Assembly: GCF_025655475.1 (NCBI RefSeq)
Contig: NZ_JAHTIK010000001.1
Span: 4,304,443-4,368,442, forward strand
Length of the DNA stretch: 64,000 bases
Origin: Kitasatospora sp. DSM 101779
Lineage (GTDB): Bacteria; Actinomycetota; Actinomycetes; Streptomycetales; Streptomycetaceae
Direction: 5' to 3'
The position numbers and the translations under genes were made by a program. Positions 36,714-44,482 of the stretch are shown here, one piece after another; position 1 is the stretch's first letter; every line of letters starts with the position of its first letter. The notes beneath the pieces are model-generated. The model ran no database searches and had not been told where the DNA came from. It worked only from the letters and a program-made list of their open reading frames with translations.

Positions 36714-37532
36714 TTGTCTTCTTCCTCCCGTAGTACCGGTTCTTCCGACTCCCCCCGCTCGCTTCCCGCGTTCCCGGCCGTCGTGCTTCGGCTGCGCGCC
36801 GCGGGCTGCGTCTTCGCCGAGGACGAGGCGGAGCTGATCCTCGCCACCGCCCGTTCGGCGGCCGAAACCGACACCATGGTGGCCGCCCGGGCCGCCGGCC
36901 GGCCGCTGGAGCACGTCCTCGGCTGGGCCGAGTTCTGCGGTCTGCGGATCGCCGTCGACCCCGGCCTGTTCGTCCCGCGGCGGCGCACCGAGTTCCTCGT
37001 CCGCCGGGCCGCGCTGCTGGCCGGACCGTCCGCGGTGGTGCTCGACCTGTGCTGCGGCGTCGGCGCCCTCGGGGTGGCGCTGGCCGCCGCCCTCGGCCCC
37101 GGGGTCGAACTGCACGCCGCGGACGTCGACCCGGCGGCCGTCCGCTGCGCCCGCCGCAACGCGGCCGCCGCCGGCGGCACCGTCCACCTCGGCGACCTCT
37201 ACGAGCCGCTGCCCGACGAGCTGCGCGGCCGGGTCGACGTCCTGCTCGCCAATGCGCCGTACGTGCCGACCGCGGCGATCGGCCTGCTGCCCGCGGAGGC
37301 CCGCGAGCACGAGCCGCGGGTCGCCCTGGACGGCGGTGCGGACGGCCTGGACGTGCAGCGGAGGGTGATCGCGGACGCGCCGCAGTGGCTCGCGCCCGGC
37401 GGCCACCTGCTGGTGGAGACCAGCGAACGCCAGGCCCCCACCACCCTGGCGGCCTTCGCGGCGGCCGGGCTGACCGCCCGGACCGCCGTCTGCGAGGAGT
37501 TGGACGCCACCGTCGTGATCGGCACGCGGTGA
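36714..37532 (+). CDS. HemK/PrmC-like N5-glutamine methyltransferase (putative)
   Basis: 272 aa from a TTG start with AAAGG upstream. FAEDEAELILATARS and GRPLEHVLGWAEFCGLRIAVDPGLFVPRRRTEFLV are typical of the PrmC-like N-terminal domain. VVLDLCCGVGALGVALAAALG is the SAM-binding motif I, and HAADVDPAAVRCARRNAAA is motif II. The catalytic NPPY is NAPY (LLANAPYVPT near residue 181). PrmC relatives methylate Gln in release factors. The NAPY variant is seen in a separate actinobacterial group whose substrate is not known to me. It is separated from metG by 210 bp with a TAGGGT-like -10 box near 36565. Confidence 0.8.
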   Translation: MSSSSRSTGSSDSPRSLPAFPAVVLRLRAAGCVFAEDEAELILATARSAAETDTMVAARAAGRPLEHVLGWAEFCGLRIAVDPGLFVPRRRTEFLVRRAALLAGPSAVVLDLCCGVGALGVALAAALGPGVELHAADVDPAAVRCARRNAAAAGGTVHLGDLYEPLPDELRGRVDVLLANAPYVPTAAIGLLPAEAREHEPRVALDGGADGLDVQRRVIADAPQWLAPGGHLLVETSERQAPTTLAAFAAAGLTARTAVCEELDATVVIGTR

Positions 37533-37548
37533 GCCGCCCGGCCGGGGC

Positions 37549-38265
37549 TCAGGAGGAGCCGGTGATCAGGCCGAGCCGGCCGTCGAAGCGACGGTAGAGC
37601 ACCCGGCCGCGGCCGTCGGCGGGGTGGGCGTAGAACAGGAAGGGCAGTTCGGCGGCCGCCAGGCGCTCCGCGGCCTGCCGGTCGTCGAGCGCCGGGGCGC
37701 CGTGCGGGCTGACGGTCAGCGGGGCCGTGCAACCGCGCGGCGGGGCGGCGGCGATCGTCCTGGCCAGCCGGTAGCCGGTCGGGCCGACCCGGTAGACGAC
37801 GGCGTCGGTCTCGGTGGCCGGGTCGGTGAACAGGTGGATCCGGTAGTCCATCGCGTCCAGGGTGCGGGCCGCGGCGTCCGGCGAACACCACACCAGCGAC
37901 GGCGACTTGACGCGGGCGATGACCTGCGGGCCGGCCGCGGGCGCGATCGGAGGCAGCGGCGGGCGGGACGGCTGCGGCCAGGACCGCGGCGTCCAGGTGC
38001 CGGTGACGGCGGTGATGCGGCGGCGCAGGCCGTCGGCCAGCCGGTCCAGCGCCTCGCCGAGGCCCCGCGCGGTCTCCTGCACCCGGATCCGGCGGCCGTC
38101 GACCTCGGCGTTGACCTGCGCCAGCCCGGCCGAGGTCAGCCGGACCCGCAGCGACTCGACGAGGGCGTTGGCGCAGTCCGCGGCGGCCGAGATCCGGCCG
38201 CGGGCCTCGTCGAGGACCTCGCGCGGGACGCCGTCGAAGGCCTGAACAGTGATCGCCTCGGTCAT
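37549..38265 (-). CDS. Ribosome-hibernation (HPF/RaiA C-terminal) domain protein
   Basis: 238 aa. The N-terminal ~105 residues look like a degenerate HPF-type fold (ISAAADCANALVESLRVRLT, then AQVNAEVDGRRIRVQET). Two tandem S30EA/sigma-54-modulation C-terminal units follow: LDAMDYRIHLFTDPATETDAVVYRVG and AAELPFLFYAHPADGRGRVLYRRFDGRLGLI. In long HPF the C-terminal domain dimerises ribosomes; two such units in one protein is a known actinobacterial variant. It is probably cytosolic and stress- or dormancy-related. ATG 38265 has GGAGGAG upstream. Exact activity unproven. Confidence 0.8.
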   Translation of the reverse strand: MTEAITVQAFDGVPREVLDEARGRISAAADCANALVESLRVRLTSAGLAQVNAEVDGRRIRVQETARGLGEALDRLADGLRRRITAVTGTWTPRSWPQPSRPPLPPIAPAAGPQVIARVKSPSLVWCSPDAAARTLDAMDYRIHLFTDPATETDAVVYRVGPTGYRLARTIAAAPPRGCTAPLTVSPHGAPALDDRQAAERLAAAELPFLFYAHPADGRGRVLYRRFDGRLGLITGSS

Positions 38266-38364
38266 GTGGACCGCTCCTCCTGCCACTGGTGTCGGACGAT
38301 TGAACGCATCCCTGTCCTTACCCAACTCCGCCGCATTGCCCCCGGAAAGGGCCGAACGGCCCGG

Positions 38365-38742
38365 TCACGGGCTCGTGCGGCCGATCCGGGGGCCGCCCCT
38401 CCGGGCCGGCCGGGGCACGGTGGCCGGTGCGACGGCGGCCCAGGTGCGTGCCGCTTCGCGCAGTTCGGCCTCCCGCCGGGGCACCGCGGCGAGCCGGAGG
38501 GCACCGCCCGTGACCGCCGCCGCGGCGAGGACGGCGAGCCCGAGGCGGCCGGGTGCCGGGGTGAGCCAGAGCATGGCGGTGAGCGCGGTGCCGAGCCACC
38601 AGGCGAGGCAGCCGAGGGCGGCCGGGCGGGCGGAGTGCGGCCGGTCGTCGCCGGCCCGCAGATCGACCAGGGCGGGCACCCACCAGACGTTGCCGGCCGC
38701 TGCGAGGGCGGCCGCACCGATGGCCGGGACGAGGTGGCTCAT
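38365..38742 (-). CDS. Small hypothetical membrane protein
   Basis: 125 aa, ATG with AAGGAGCAGCC upstream. Three hydrophobic helices are visible (LVPAIGAAALAAAGNVWWVP, ALGCLAWWLGTALTAMLWL, LGLAVLAAAAVTGGALRLAA), followed by a basic cytosolic tail. No family is recognised. It lies 85 bp downstream of the oxidase subunit gene on the same strand, so it may be co-transcribed with it. Confidence 0.65.
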   Translation of the reverse strand: MSHLVPAIGAAALAAAGNVWWVPALVDLRAGDDRPHSARPAALGCLAWWLGTALTAMLWLTPAPGRLGLAVLAAAAVTGGALRLAAVPRREAELREAARTWAAVAPATVPRPARRGGPRIGRTSP

Positions 38743-38827
38743 GGCTGCTCCTTGCGATGGGGGCGGACTGCGGTGGGACCGCCCCCGCCCCGACGGGGGA
38801 GGACGGGGCGGGGACGGGGACTTCGGG

Positions 38828-40576
38828 TCAGTCCCGGCGGTGGCGCCGGTCGACCGGAGCGTCGTACGCCGCCGGGGTGACCCCGGCGAGGTGCTTGGCG
38901 GGCTCGCCGTGGTGGTCCAGGTGGTCGCGGGCGGCGATGCCGGGGTGGTGCAGGTCGAACGCCGGGGATTCCGAGCGGATGCGCGGCAGCACGGCGAAGT
39001 TGTGCCGCGGCGGCGGGCAGGAGGTGGCCCACTCCAGCGAGCGCCCCCAGCCCCATGGGTCGTCCTCGGTGACCTTCTCGCCGTACTTGGCCGTCTTCCA
39101 CACGTTGTAGAGGAACGGCAGGATCGACAGGCCGAGCAGGAACGAGCCGACGGTGGAGACGGTGTTCAGCGTGGTGAAGCCGTCGGAGGCCAGGTAGTCG
39201 GCGTAGCGGCGGGGCATGCCTTCGGCGCCGAGCCAGTGCTGGACGAGGAAGGTGGTGTGGAAGCCCACCGTCAGCGTCCAGAAGGTGATCTTCCCGAGCC
39301 GTTCGTCGAGCATCTTGCCGGTCATCTTGGGCCACCAGAAGTGGAAGCCGGCGAACATCGCGTACACCACCGTGCCGAACAGCGTGTAGTGGAAGTGGGC
39401 GACGACGAAGTACGAGTCGGAAACGTGGAAGTCGATCGGCGGGGCGGCCAGCAGCACGCCGGTGAGGCCGCCGAAGAGGAAGGTGACGAGGAATCCCGTC
39501 GCCCAGAGCATCGGGGTCTCGAAGCTGAGCGAGCCCTTCCACATGGTGCCGATCCAGTTGAAGAACTTCACGCCGGTCGGGACGGCGATCAGGAAGGTCA
39601 TGAACGAGAAGAACGGCAGCAGCACCTGGCCGGTGACGTACATGTGGTGGGCCCAGACGGTGACCGACAGGCCGGCGATGGCGACGGTGGCCGCGATGAG
39701 GCCGGAGTAGCCGAACATCGGCTTGCGGCTGAAGACCGGGACGACCTCCGAGACGATCCCGAAGAAGGGCAGCGCCAGGATGTAGACCTCGGGATGGCCG
39801 AAGAACCAGAACAGGTGCTGCCACAGCATGGCGCCGCCGTTGGCGGGGTCGAAGACGTGCGCCCCGAACTTGCGGTCGGCCTCCAGGGCGAGCAGGGCCG
39901 CCGCGAGCACCGGGAAGACGATCAGCACCAGGACGGCGGTGAGCAGCACGTTCCAGCAGAAGATCGACATCCGGAACATCGTCATGCCGGGGGCGCGCAT
40001 GCAGATGATGGTGGTGATGAAGTTGACCGCGCCGAGGATGCTGCCGAAGCCGGACAGCGTGACGCCCATGATCCACATGTCGGCGCCGACGCCGGGGGAG
40101 TGCACCGCGTCGGAGAGCGGCGCGTAGAGGAACCAGCCGAAGTCGGCGGCGCCCTGCGGGGTGGCGAAGCCGGCCGCGGCTATCAGCGAGCCGAACATGA
40201 ACAGCCAGTACGACAGCATGTTGAGCCGGGGGAAGGCGACGTCCGGGGCGCCGATCTGCAGCGGCATGATCCAGTTCGCGAAGCCGGTGAACAGCGGCAT
40301 CGCGAACAGCAGCAGCATGATCGAGCCGTGCATGGTGAAGGCCTGGTTGAACTGCTCGTTGGAGAGCAACTGTGTCCCAGGCCTGGCCAGTTCGGCCCGC
40401 ATGACGAGAGCGAGCACGCCGCCGACCAGGAAGAAGCCGAACGCGGACCACAGGTACAGCGTGCCGATGTCCTTGTGGTCGGTGGTGGTCAGCCACCGCA
40501 CCAGTCGGGCCCCCGGGCGCCGCCGCCCGTGGGCAGGCCTGCCGGCCGTCGCCTCCGTCGCCTCGATGGCAGCCAC
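38828..40576 (-). CDS. ctaD: Cytochrome c oxidase subunit I (aa3 type), stand-alone copy
   Basis: 582 aa from GTG 40576 with GAAGGAGAG upstream. Twelve membrane helices are expected. Heme and copper ligands are present: FTMHGSIML, WQHLFWFFGHPEVYILALP (the His-Pro-Glu-Val-Tyr crosslink motif), VWAHHMYVTG and VVAHFHYTLFGTVVYA. It reduces O2 at the membrane and pumps protons. No subunit II, III or cytochrome genes are nearby, so this is an extra subunit I of the kind streptomycetes often have besides the ctaCDFE operon. A response-regulator gene sits upstream on the same strand, hinting at redox or oxygen control. Confidence 0.93.
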   Translation of the reverse strand: MAAIEATEATAGRPAHGRRRPGARLVRWLTTTDHKDIGTLYLWSAFGFFLVGGVLALVMRAELARPGTQLLSNEQFNQAFTMHGSIMLLLFAMPLFTGFANWIMPLQIGAPDVAFPRLNMLSYWLFMFGSLIAAAGFATPQGAADFGWFLYAPLSDAVHSPGVGADMWIMGVTLSGFGSILGAVNFITTIICMRAPGMTMFRMSIFCWNVLLTAVLVLIVFPVLAAALLALEADRKFGAHVFDPANGGAMLWQHLFWFFGHPEVYILALPFFGIVSEVVPVFSRKPMFGYSGLIAATVAIAGLSVTVWAHHMYVTGQVLLPFFSFMTFLIAVPTGVKFFNWIGTMWKGSLSFETPMLWATGFLVTFLFGGLTGVLLAAPPIDFHVSDSYFVVAHFHYTLFGTVVYAMFAGFHFWWPKMTGKMLDERLGKITFWTLTVGFHTTFLVQHWLGAEGMPRRYADYLASDGFTTLNTVSTVGSFLLGLSILPFLYNVWKTAKYGEKVTEDDPWGWGRSLEWATSCPPPRHNFAVLPRIRSESPAFDLHHPGIAARDHLDHHGEPAKHLAGVTPAAYDAPVDRRHRRD

Positions 40577-40780
40577 CGGACGCTCTCCTTCGCTCGCTCG
40601 CCGAACCCTGGACGCCGCACGGTGCTTCGGAGGTGTGGCAAGCGGGTGCAGGGGCACCCGGGTGAGCTCCGGCCGGCGGCGCTCCATGCTCCGTCGCGTC
40701 CGGGTGGGCGTCCCAGGGCCGTTGGTCCCCGCGGCCGGGGGCCCACCGACCCCGGCCCGGTGACGTTCGGCTCCGCCGTC

Positions 40781-40816
40781 CGACCCCATGATGCGTATGC
40801 GAACCCATGGGGGTCG
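40781..40816. promoter_or_regulatory. CGACCCCATG dyad between response regulator and ctaD
   Basis: CGACCCCATG (40781-40790) and CATGGGGGTCG (40806-40816) form an imperfect inverted repeat with a single bulge. It lies 25 bp past the response-regulator stop and 205 bp before the ctaD start. It may be the regulator gene's terminator or a binding site for control of ctaD. Confidence 0.45.
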
Positions 40817-40841
40817 GGAGCCCGTACGGCCCCGGGTGGGG

Positions 40842-41534
40842 TCAGTGGCGGTCGGGCGCCCGGTCGGCCGTCACCTGGGTGGCGAGGACGGCGGCCTGCA
40901 CCCGGCGTTCTACGCCGAGCTTGGCCAGCAGCCGGGAGACGTGGTTCTTGACGGTCTTCTCGGCCAGGTAGAGCCGCTCGCCGATCTGCCGGTTGGTCAG
41001 CCCCTCGCCGACGAGCTGGAGGATCTGCGTCTCGCGTTCGGTGAGCGCCGGCAGCAGGGACGGCTGCGGGGTGTCCTCCCGGCGGCGCAGCCGGGCCATC
41101 AGCCGGCCGGTGGCGCCCGGGTCGAGCAGCGACTGCCCGGCGGCGACCGTGCGCACGGCGGAGACCAGGTCGGTGCCGGTGATCTGCTTCAGCACGTACC
41201 CCGAGGCGCCGGCCATGATGGCGTCGAGCAGCGCCTCCTCGTCGTCGAAGCTGGTCAGCATCAGACAGGCCAGCTCCGGTATCCGGGAGCGCAGTTCGCG
41301 GCAGACGGTGACGCCGTCGCCGTCCGGCAGGCGGACGTCGAGGACGGCCACGTCCGGGCGCAGCGCGGGGACGCGGGCGAGCGCCTGCTCCGCGGTGGCG
41401 GCCTCCCCCACGACGGTCAGACCGGGTTCGGAGTCGAGGAGGTCCTGTACGCCCCGGCGCACCACTTCGTGGTCGTCGAGCAGGAAGACCCGCACCGGAC
41501 CCTCGGCACCCGTCCGTACCGTGCCGTCGAGCAT
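40842..41534 (-). CDS. NarL/DevR-family response regulator
   Basis: 230 aa. The receiver domain has VRVFLLDDHEVVRRGVQDLL, the phospho-acceptor Asp in VAVLDVRLPDGDG, LMLTSFDDEEAL, and the Lys in GYVLKQITG. A LuxR-type HTH follows (LTERETQILQLVGEGLTNRQIGERLYLAEKTVKNHVSRLLAKLG). The DLVSAVRTVAAGQSLLDP linker is typical of the DevR/DosR group that responds to oxygen or redox. No sensor kinase is next to it. It lies upstream of a lone ctaD gene on the same strand, so control of that oxidase is plausible. GGAGAGG precedes the ATG. Confidence 0.9.
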   Translation of the reverse strand: MLDGTVRTGAEGPVRVFLLDDHEVVRRGVQDLLDSEPGLTVVGEAATAEQALARVPALRPDVAVLDVRLPDGDGVTVCRELRSRIPELACLMLTSFDDEEALLDAIMAGASGYVLKQITGTDLVSAVRTVAAGQSLLDPGATGRLMARLRRREDTPQPSLLPALTERETQILQLVGEGLTNRQIGERLYLAEKTVKNHVSRLLAKLGVERRVQAAVLATQVTADRAPDRH

Positions 41535-41640
41535 GGCACCTCTCCTTCCCCGGCCCGTCCGCCGTGGAGGGGCCACCGCATTCTCCCCGGCCGCCCGCGG
41601 CCGCCGACAGGGCCGGACGGCCCTGCTTGCGGCACCCGGC

Positions 41641-41678
41641 GGGCGGGCCGAGATCGGGTGGGCGGGCCGAGATCGGGA
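41641..41678. repeat. Tandem 19-bp direct repeat in a divergent promoter region
   Basis: GGGCGGGCCGAGATCGGG(T/A) occurs twice head to tail (41641-41659, 41660-41678), differing only at the last base. It lies between the divergent response-regulator and ABM-fold genes and may be a regulator binding site. Confidence 0.75.
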
Positions 41679-41729
41679 GTGCGCACCCTGCCGCGGCGGT
41701 CGCGGCGGCGCCGAGCCGAGGAGGGCCCG

Positions 41730-42005
41730 ATGGCGGTTCTGGTGGAGGTCGACCTGCCCGGGACGACCACCGAACAGTACGAGGAGTTCCACGAACGGCT
41801 CGCCCGGGAGGACGGCGTCTTCGCCGGCTGCCTGGCCCATGTCGCGGCGGTGACCGGCGACGGCGTCCGGGTCGTCGACCTGTGGGACTCCGCGGAGTCG
41901 ATGAACCGCTTCGCGGAGCGGATGGGGCCCCTCGGCGTCGGAGTGCCCGGGGTGGCCTACACCGTGTCCGAGGTGCACCGCCACGACCTGTCGCCACAGG
42001 GCTGA
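41730..42005 (+). CDS. Small dimeric alpha-beta barrel (ABM-like) protein
   Basis: 91 aa, ATG with GAGGAGGGC upstream. The pattern VLVEVDLPGTTTEQYEEFHERL, then FAGCLAHVAAVTGDGVRVVDLWDSAESMNRFAERM is that of a small antibiotic-monooxygenase-like ferredoxin fold. There is no cofactor motif. It is likely a cytosolic enzyme or binding protein of unknown substrate. It is divergent from the response regulator and convergent with the LysR gene. Confidence 0.7.
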   Translation: MAVLVEVDLPGTTTEQYEEFHERLAREDGVFAGCLAHVAAVTGDGVRVVDLWDSAESMNRFAERMGPLGVGVPGVAYTVSEVHRHDLSPQG

Positions 42006-42052
42006 CCGCCGGGCCGCGCGCGGCGGCCCGGCCGCGTGCCCGAGGGTCCCGG

Positions 42053-43036
42053 TCAGGCCGGGCAGGTCAGCGCGAGCCGGATCGCGTCCGCGAGCCCCTG
42101 GCGGTGGCCCTCGCGGAACTCCTTGGTGCGGGAGGCCAGCAGGGAGACCGTCCACTGCATCCGCGGTACGCCGGGGATCGGTGCCAGGCCGGCGCCGTAC
42201 GGCTGGGCGGCCAGCCCGGTCGGCAGCATCGCGCAGCCGAGGCCGGCCTGCACGGTGGCGTGCACCCCGTCCATCGAACCGAGTTCGAGGCTCTCCGGCG
42301 GTTCGCCGCCGCGCAGTCGGAGGAACTCGGGCAGCCAGCGCTGCGAGGGACAGTCCGGGTCGGCCACCACGACCTGGTGGCAGGAGAGCGGCGGGCGCGC
42401 CCCGGCACTGGTGCTGGGGGTGAACTCCAGGTCCTGGACCGGGATCTCGGTCGGCGCCTCGGGCCGCTCGCGGTGCGCCGAGGCGCGCTCGGCGAGCACC
42501 GCGGTACGGGCCCGGTCGGCGGCCCGGCCCGGGGCGCCGCTGAGCACCGGAACGGGGGCGGCCGGCGCCGGGCGGTGCTCGCGGCCGGTCAGCAGGATGG
42601 CGCCGTCCAGGCCGCCGGCCCGCAGCGCCGCGTGGATCTCCGCGGTGCCCATCACCCGCAGTGCGAGCTGCACGCCGGGCAGCAGGCGACGGCCGAACTG
42701 GGCGATCCTGGCGAGCTGTTCGCCGTACGCCAGGGCCGGCACCAGGCCGACCCGCAGCCGCGGCGCGGTGGCCGAGGGGCCGCGCAGGGCCTCCTCCATC
42801 TCGCCCACCAGGGTGAGCAGTTGTCCGGCGTAGCCGCGGAGGGTGGAGCCCGCCGGGGTGAGCCGCACCCCGTTGGGCAGCCGGTGGAAGACCGGTGCGC
42901 CGACCTGCCGCTCCAGGGCGCGCATCTGGGCCGTCACGCTCGACTGGGAGTAGCCCAGCCGGTGGGCGGCGCTGGTGAACGAGCCGGTTCTGATGACCTC
43001 GCAGAACGTTCTCAGGGTCTTGACGTCGATGTCCAC
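42053..43036 (-). CDS. LysR-family transcriptional regulator
   Basis: 327 aa. The N-terminal HTH MDIDVKTLRTFCEVIRTGSF and TSAAHRLGYSQSSVTAQMRAL is complete. The effector domain starts at RLRVGLVPALAYGEQLARIA and carries an unusual Ala/Arg-rich insert near residues 155-200 (PVLSGAPGRAADRARTAVLA). It is in the same orientation as the AhpD-like gene upstream but separated by about 116 bp. Effector and targets are unknown. Confidence 0.88.
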   Translation of the reverse strand: MDIDVKTLRTFCEVIRTGSFTSAAHRLGYSQSSVTAQMRALERQVGAPVFHRLPNGVRLTPAGSTLRGYAGQLLTLVGEMEEALRGPSATAPRLRVGLVPALAYGEQLARIAQFGRRLLPGVQLALRVMGTAEIHAALRAGGLDGAILLTGREHRPAPAAPVPVLSGAPGRAADRARTAVLAERASAHRERPEAPTEIPVQDLEFTPSTSAGARPPLSCHQVVVADPDCPSQRWLPEFLRLRGGEPPESLELGSMDGVHATVQAGLGCAMLPTGLAAQPYGAGLAPIPGVPRMQWTVSLLASRTKEFREGHRQGLADAIRLALTCPA

Positions 43037-43152
43037 TGCTGCTGCTCCCGCATGCCGCCCGTGTGGTGCCGGTGTGGTGGTGGAGGCGGCCGCCGGCGGG
43101 CGGCGGGGGCGCCGGAGTGCCGACTCCGGACGCCCCGCGACCGCCGCGGCCG

Positions 43153-43698
43153 TCAGGCCAGGTCGTGGGCGTCGACCAGCGGGAAGTCCAGCTCCGGCTC
43201 GGCGACGTGGTTGAAGAAGTTGGACAGCACGTTCAGCGCGACGTGGCCGACGATCTCGGCGATCTCCGCGTCGGTGACACCGGCCGCGCGGGCCTCGGCC
43301 AGCACGGTGTCGGAGACCCGGCCGCCGCTCGCCATGACCTCGCCGGTCAGCTTGAGCACCTGGTCCATGTGCGGGTCGGTGTCGGTCCCGCGGCGGGTGT
43401 CGAGCAGCTGCTCCTGGCTCAGGCCGACCTTGCCGCCGCGCATGGTGTGCGCGGAGACGCAGTAGGTGCAGCTGTTGCGCTGGGCGATGAACAGGGCGAG
43501 CTGCTCGCGCTGCTTGGTGCTGAAGGTGCCGCCGACCAGGGCCTCGCGCATCGCCAGGTAGCCGCGCAGGGCGGCCGGGCCGTTGGCGAGCGCCGCGTAC
43601 AGGTTCGGGACCTTGCCGAGCTGCTTGAGCGTGCTCTCCAGCAGCTCGCGCTGCTCCTCGTTGGCGGTCTCGGTGGTGAGCAGGGGCAGGCGGGACAT
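43153..43698 (-). CDS. AhpD-like carboxymuconolactone decarboxylase family protein
   Basis: 181 aa. The catalytic motif is SCTYCVSAHTMRG near residue 96, the CxxC-x3-His pattern of alkylhydroperoxidase-D-like proteins. Upstream is ALVGGTFSTKQREQLALFIAQRN. The C-terminal part (EIVGHVALNVLSNFFNHVAEPELDF) is also typical. It likely reduces peroxides or acts as a thiol oxidoreductase in the cytosol. It is divergent from a TetR gene with three copies of an ACCGATCGGT-type operator between them, so it is probably repressed by that TetR protein. Confidence 0.88.
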   Translation of the reverse strand: MSRLPLLTTETANEEQRELLESTLKQLGKVPNLYAALANGPAALRGYLAMREALVGGTFSTKQREQLALFIAQRNSCTYCVSAHTMRGGKVGLSQEQLLDTRRGTDTDPHMDQVLKLTGEVMASGGRVSDTVLAEARAAGVTDAEIAEIVGHVALNVLSNFFNHVAEPELDFPLVDAHDLA

Positions 43699-43724
43699 GG
43701 CGTCTCCTCGGTTGCGGCGGAGAT

Positions 43725-43814
43725 GGAACCGATCGGTACCAAACAGCTAGGACGGTACCGATCGGTACCGACCTTCGTCAACGCCCATCGGAAAATCAGA
43801 ACCGAGTGGTACCG
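43725..43814. promoter_or_regulatory. TetR operators between AhpD-like gene and tetR
   Basis: Three related sites: GGAACCGATCGGTACC (43725-43740), the perfect 16-bp palindrome GGTACCGATCGGTACC (43754-43769), and a weaker ACCGAGTGGTACCG (43801-43814), which lies 8 bp before the tetR start. Such repeats between a divergent enzyme and a TetR gene are the hallmark of autorepression. Confidence 0.85.
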
Positions 43815-43821
43815 TTTGCGG

Positions 43822-44412
43822 ATGCCGAGCAATGCGAGAGAACGACTCCTCACCGCCGCTGAGCGGCTGTTCTACGAGGAGGGCATCCGCGCGGTCGGGG
43901 TCGAGCGGATCCTGAGCGAGTCCGGCGTCGGCCGCGCCTCCTTCTACCGGCACTTCCCCAGCAAGGACGACCTGGTCGTCGAGGTGCTGCGGCGCCGCGA
44001 CGCGGCCTGGCGGAGCTGGCTGGCCGACACCGTCGAGTCCAGCCGGCGCGGCACCGACGACCTCGCCCTCGCACTCTTCGACGGGCTCGCCGAGCGCTTC
44101 GCCGCAGCCGACTTCCGCGGCTGCGCGTTCATCAACACCATGGTCGAGGAGGCCGACCCGGCCAGCCCCGCCCACCGGGTCGCCGCCGAGCACAAGGAGA
44201 AGGTCATCGAGTACCTGGACGGCCTGCTCGCCGCCGCCGGGTACCGCGGCCACCGCACGCTGGCGGGCCAGCTCGCCCTGCTGGGCGACGGCGCGATCGT
44301 CGCCGCGCTCCGCGAGCGCACCACCGACGCCGCGCCGCGCGCCCGGGCCGTCGCCGAGGCGCTGCTCGCCACCGCAGAACGCGAGGAGCAGCTGCCACTG
44401 GCCGACTGCTGA
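43822..44412 (+). CDS. TetR-family repressor
   Basis: 196 aa. The N-terminal HTH is ARERLLTAAERLFYEEGIRA followed by VGVERILSESGVGRASFYRHFPSKDDLV. The C-terminal ligand domain has FRGCAFINTMVEEADPASPAHRVAAEHK, as in the YcdC/AcrR-like TetR group that senses organic compounds. It is divergent from the AhpD-like gene and shares operators with it, so it most likely represses both. The ATG starts right after the third operator copy, which fits direct autoregulation. Confidence 0.9.
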   Translation: MPSNARERLLTAAERLFYEEGIRAVGVERILSESGVGRASFYRHFPSKDDLVVEVLRRRDAAWRSWLADTVESSRRGTDDLALALFDGLAERFAAADFRGCAFINTMVEEADPASPAHRVAAEHKEKVIEYLDGLLAAAGYRGHRTLAGQLALLGDGAIVAALRERTTDAAPRARAVAEALLATAEREEQLPLADC

Positions 44413-44420
44413 ACCGGGCC

Positions 44421-44447
44421 GGCCGCCGGGCGCACCGCCCGGCGGCC
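44421..44447. terminator. Bidirectional hairpin between tetR and the AMP-ligase gene
   Basis: GGCCGCCGGGCG-CAC-CGCCCGGCGGCC in the 70-bp gap between convergent stops. A second stem (CGCGGACGGC with GCCGTCCGCG, 44457-44495) overlaps the AMP-ligase stop. Confidence 0.85.
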
Positions 44448-44482
44448 GCCGGGAGCCGCGGACGGCCGACCGGTGCATCCGG

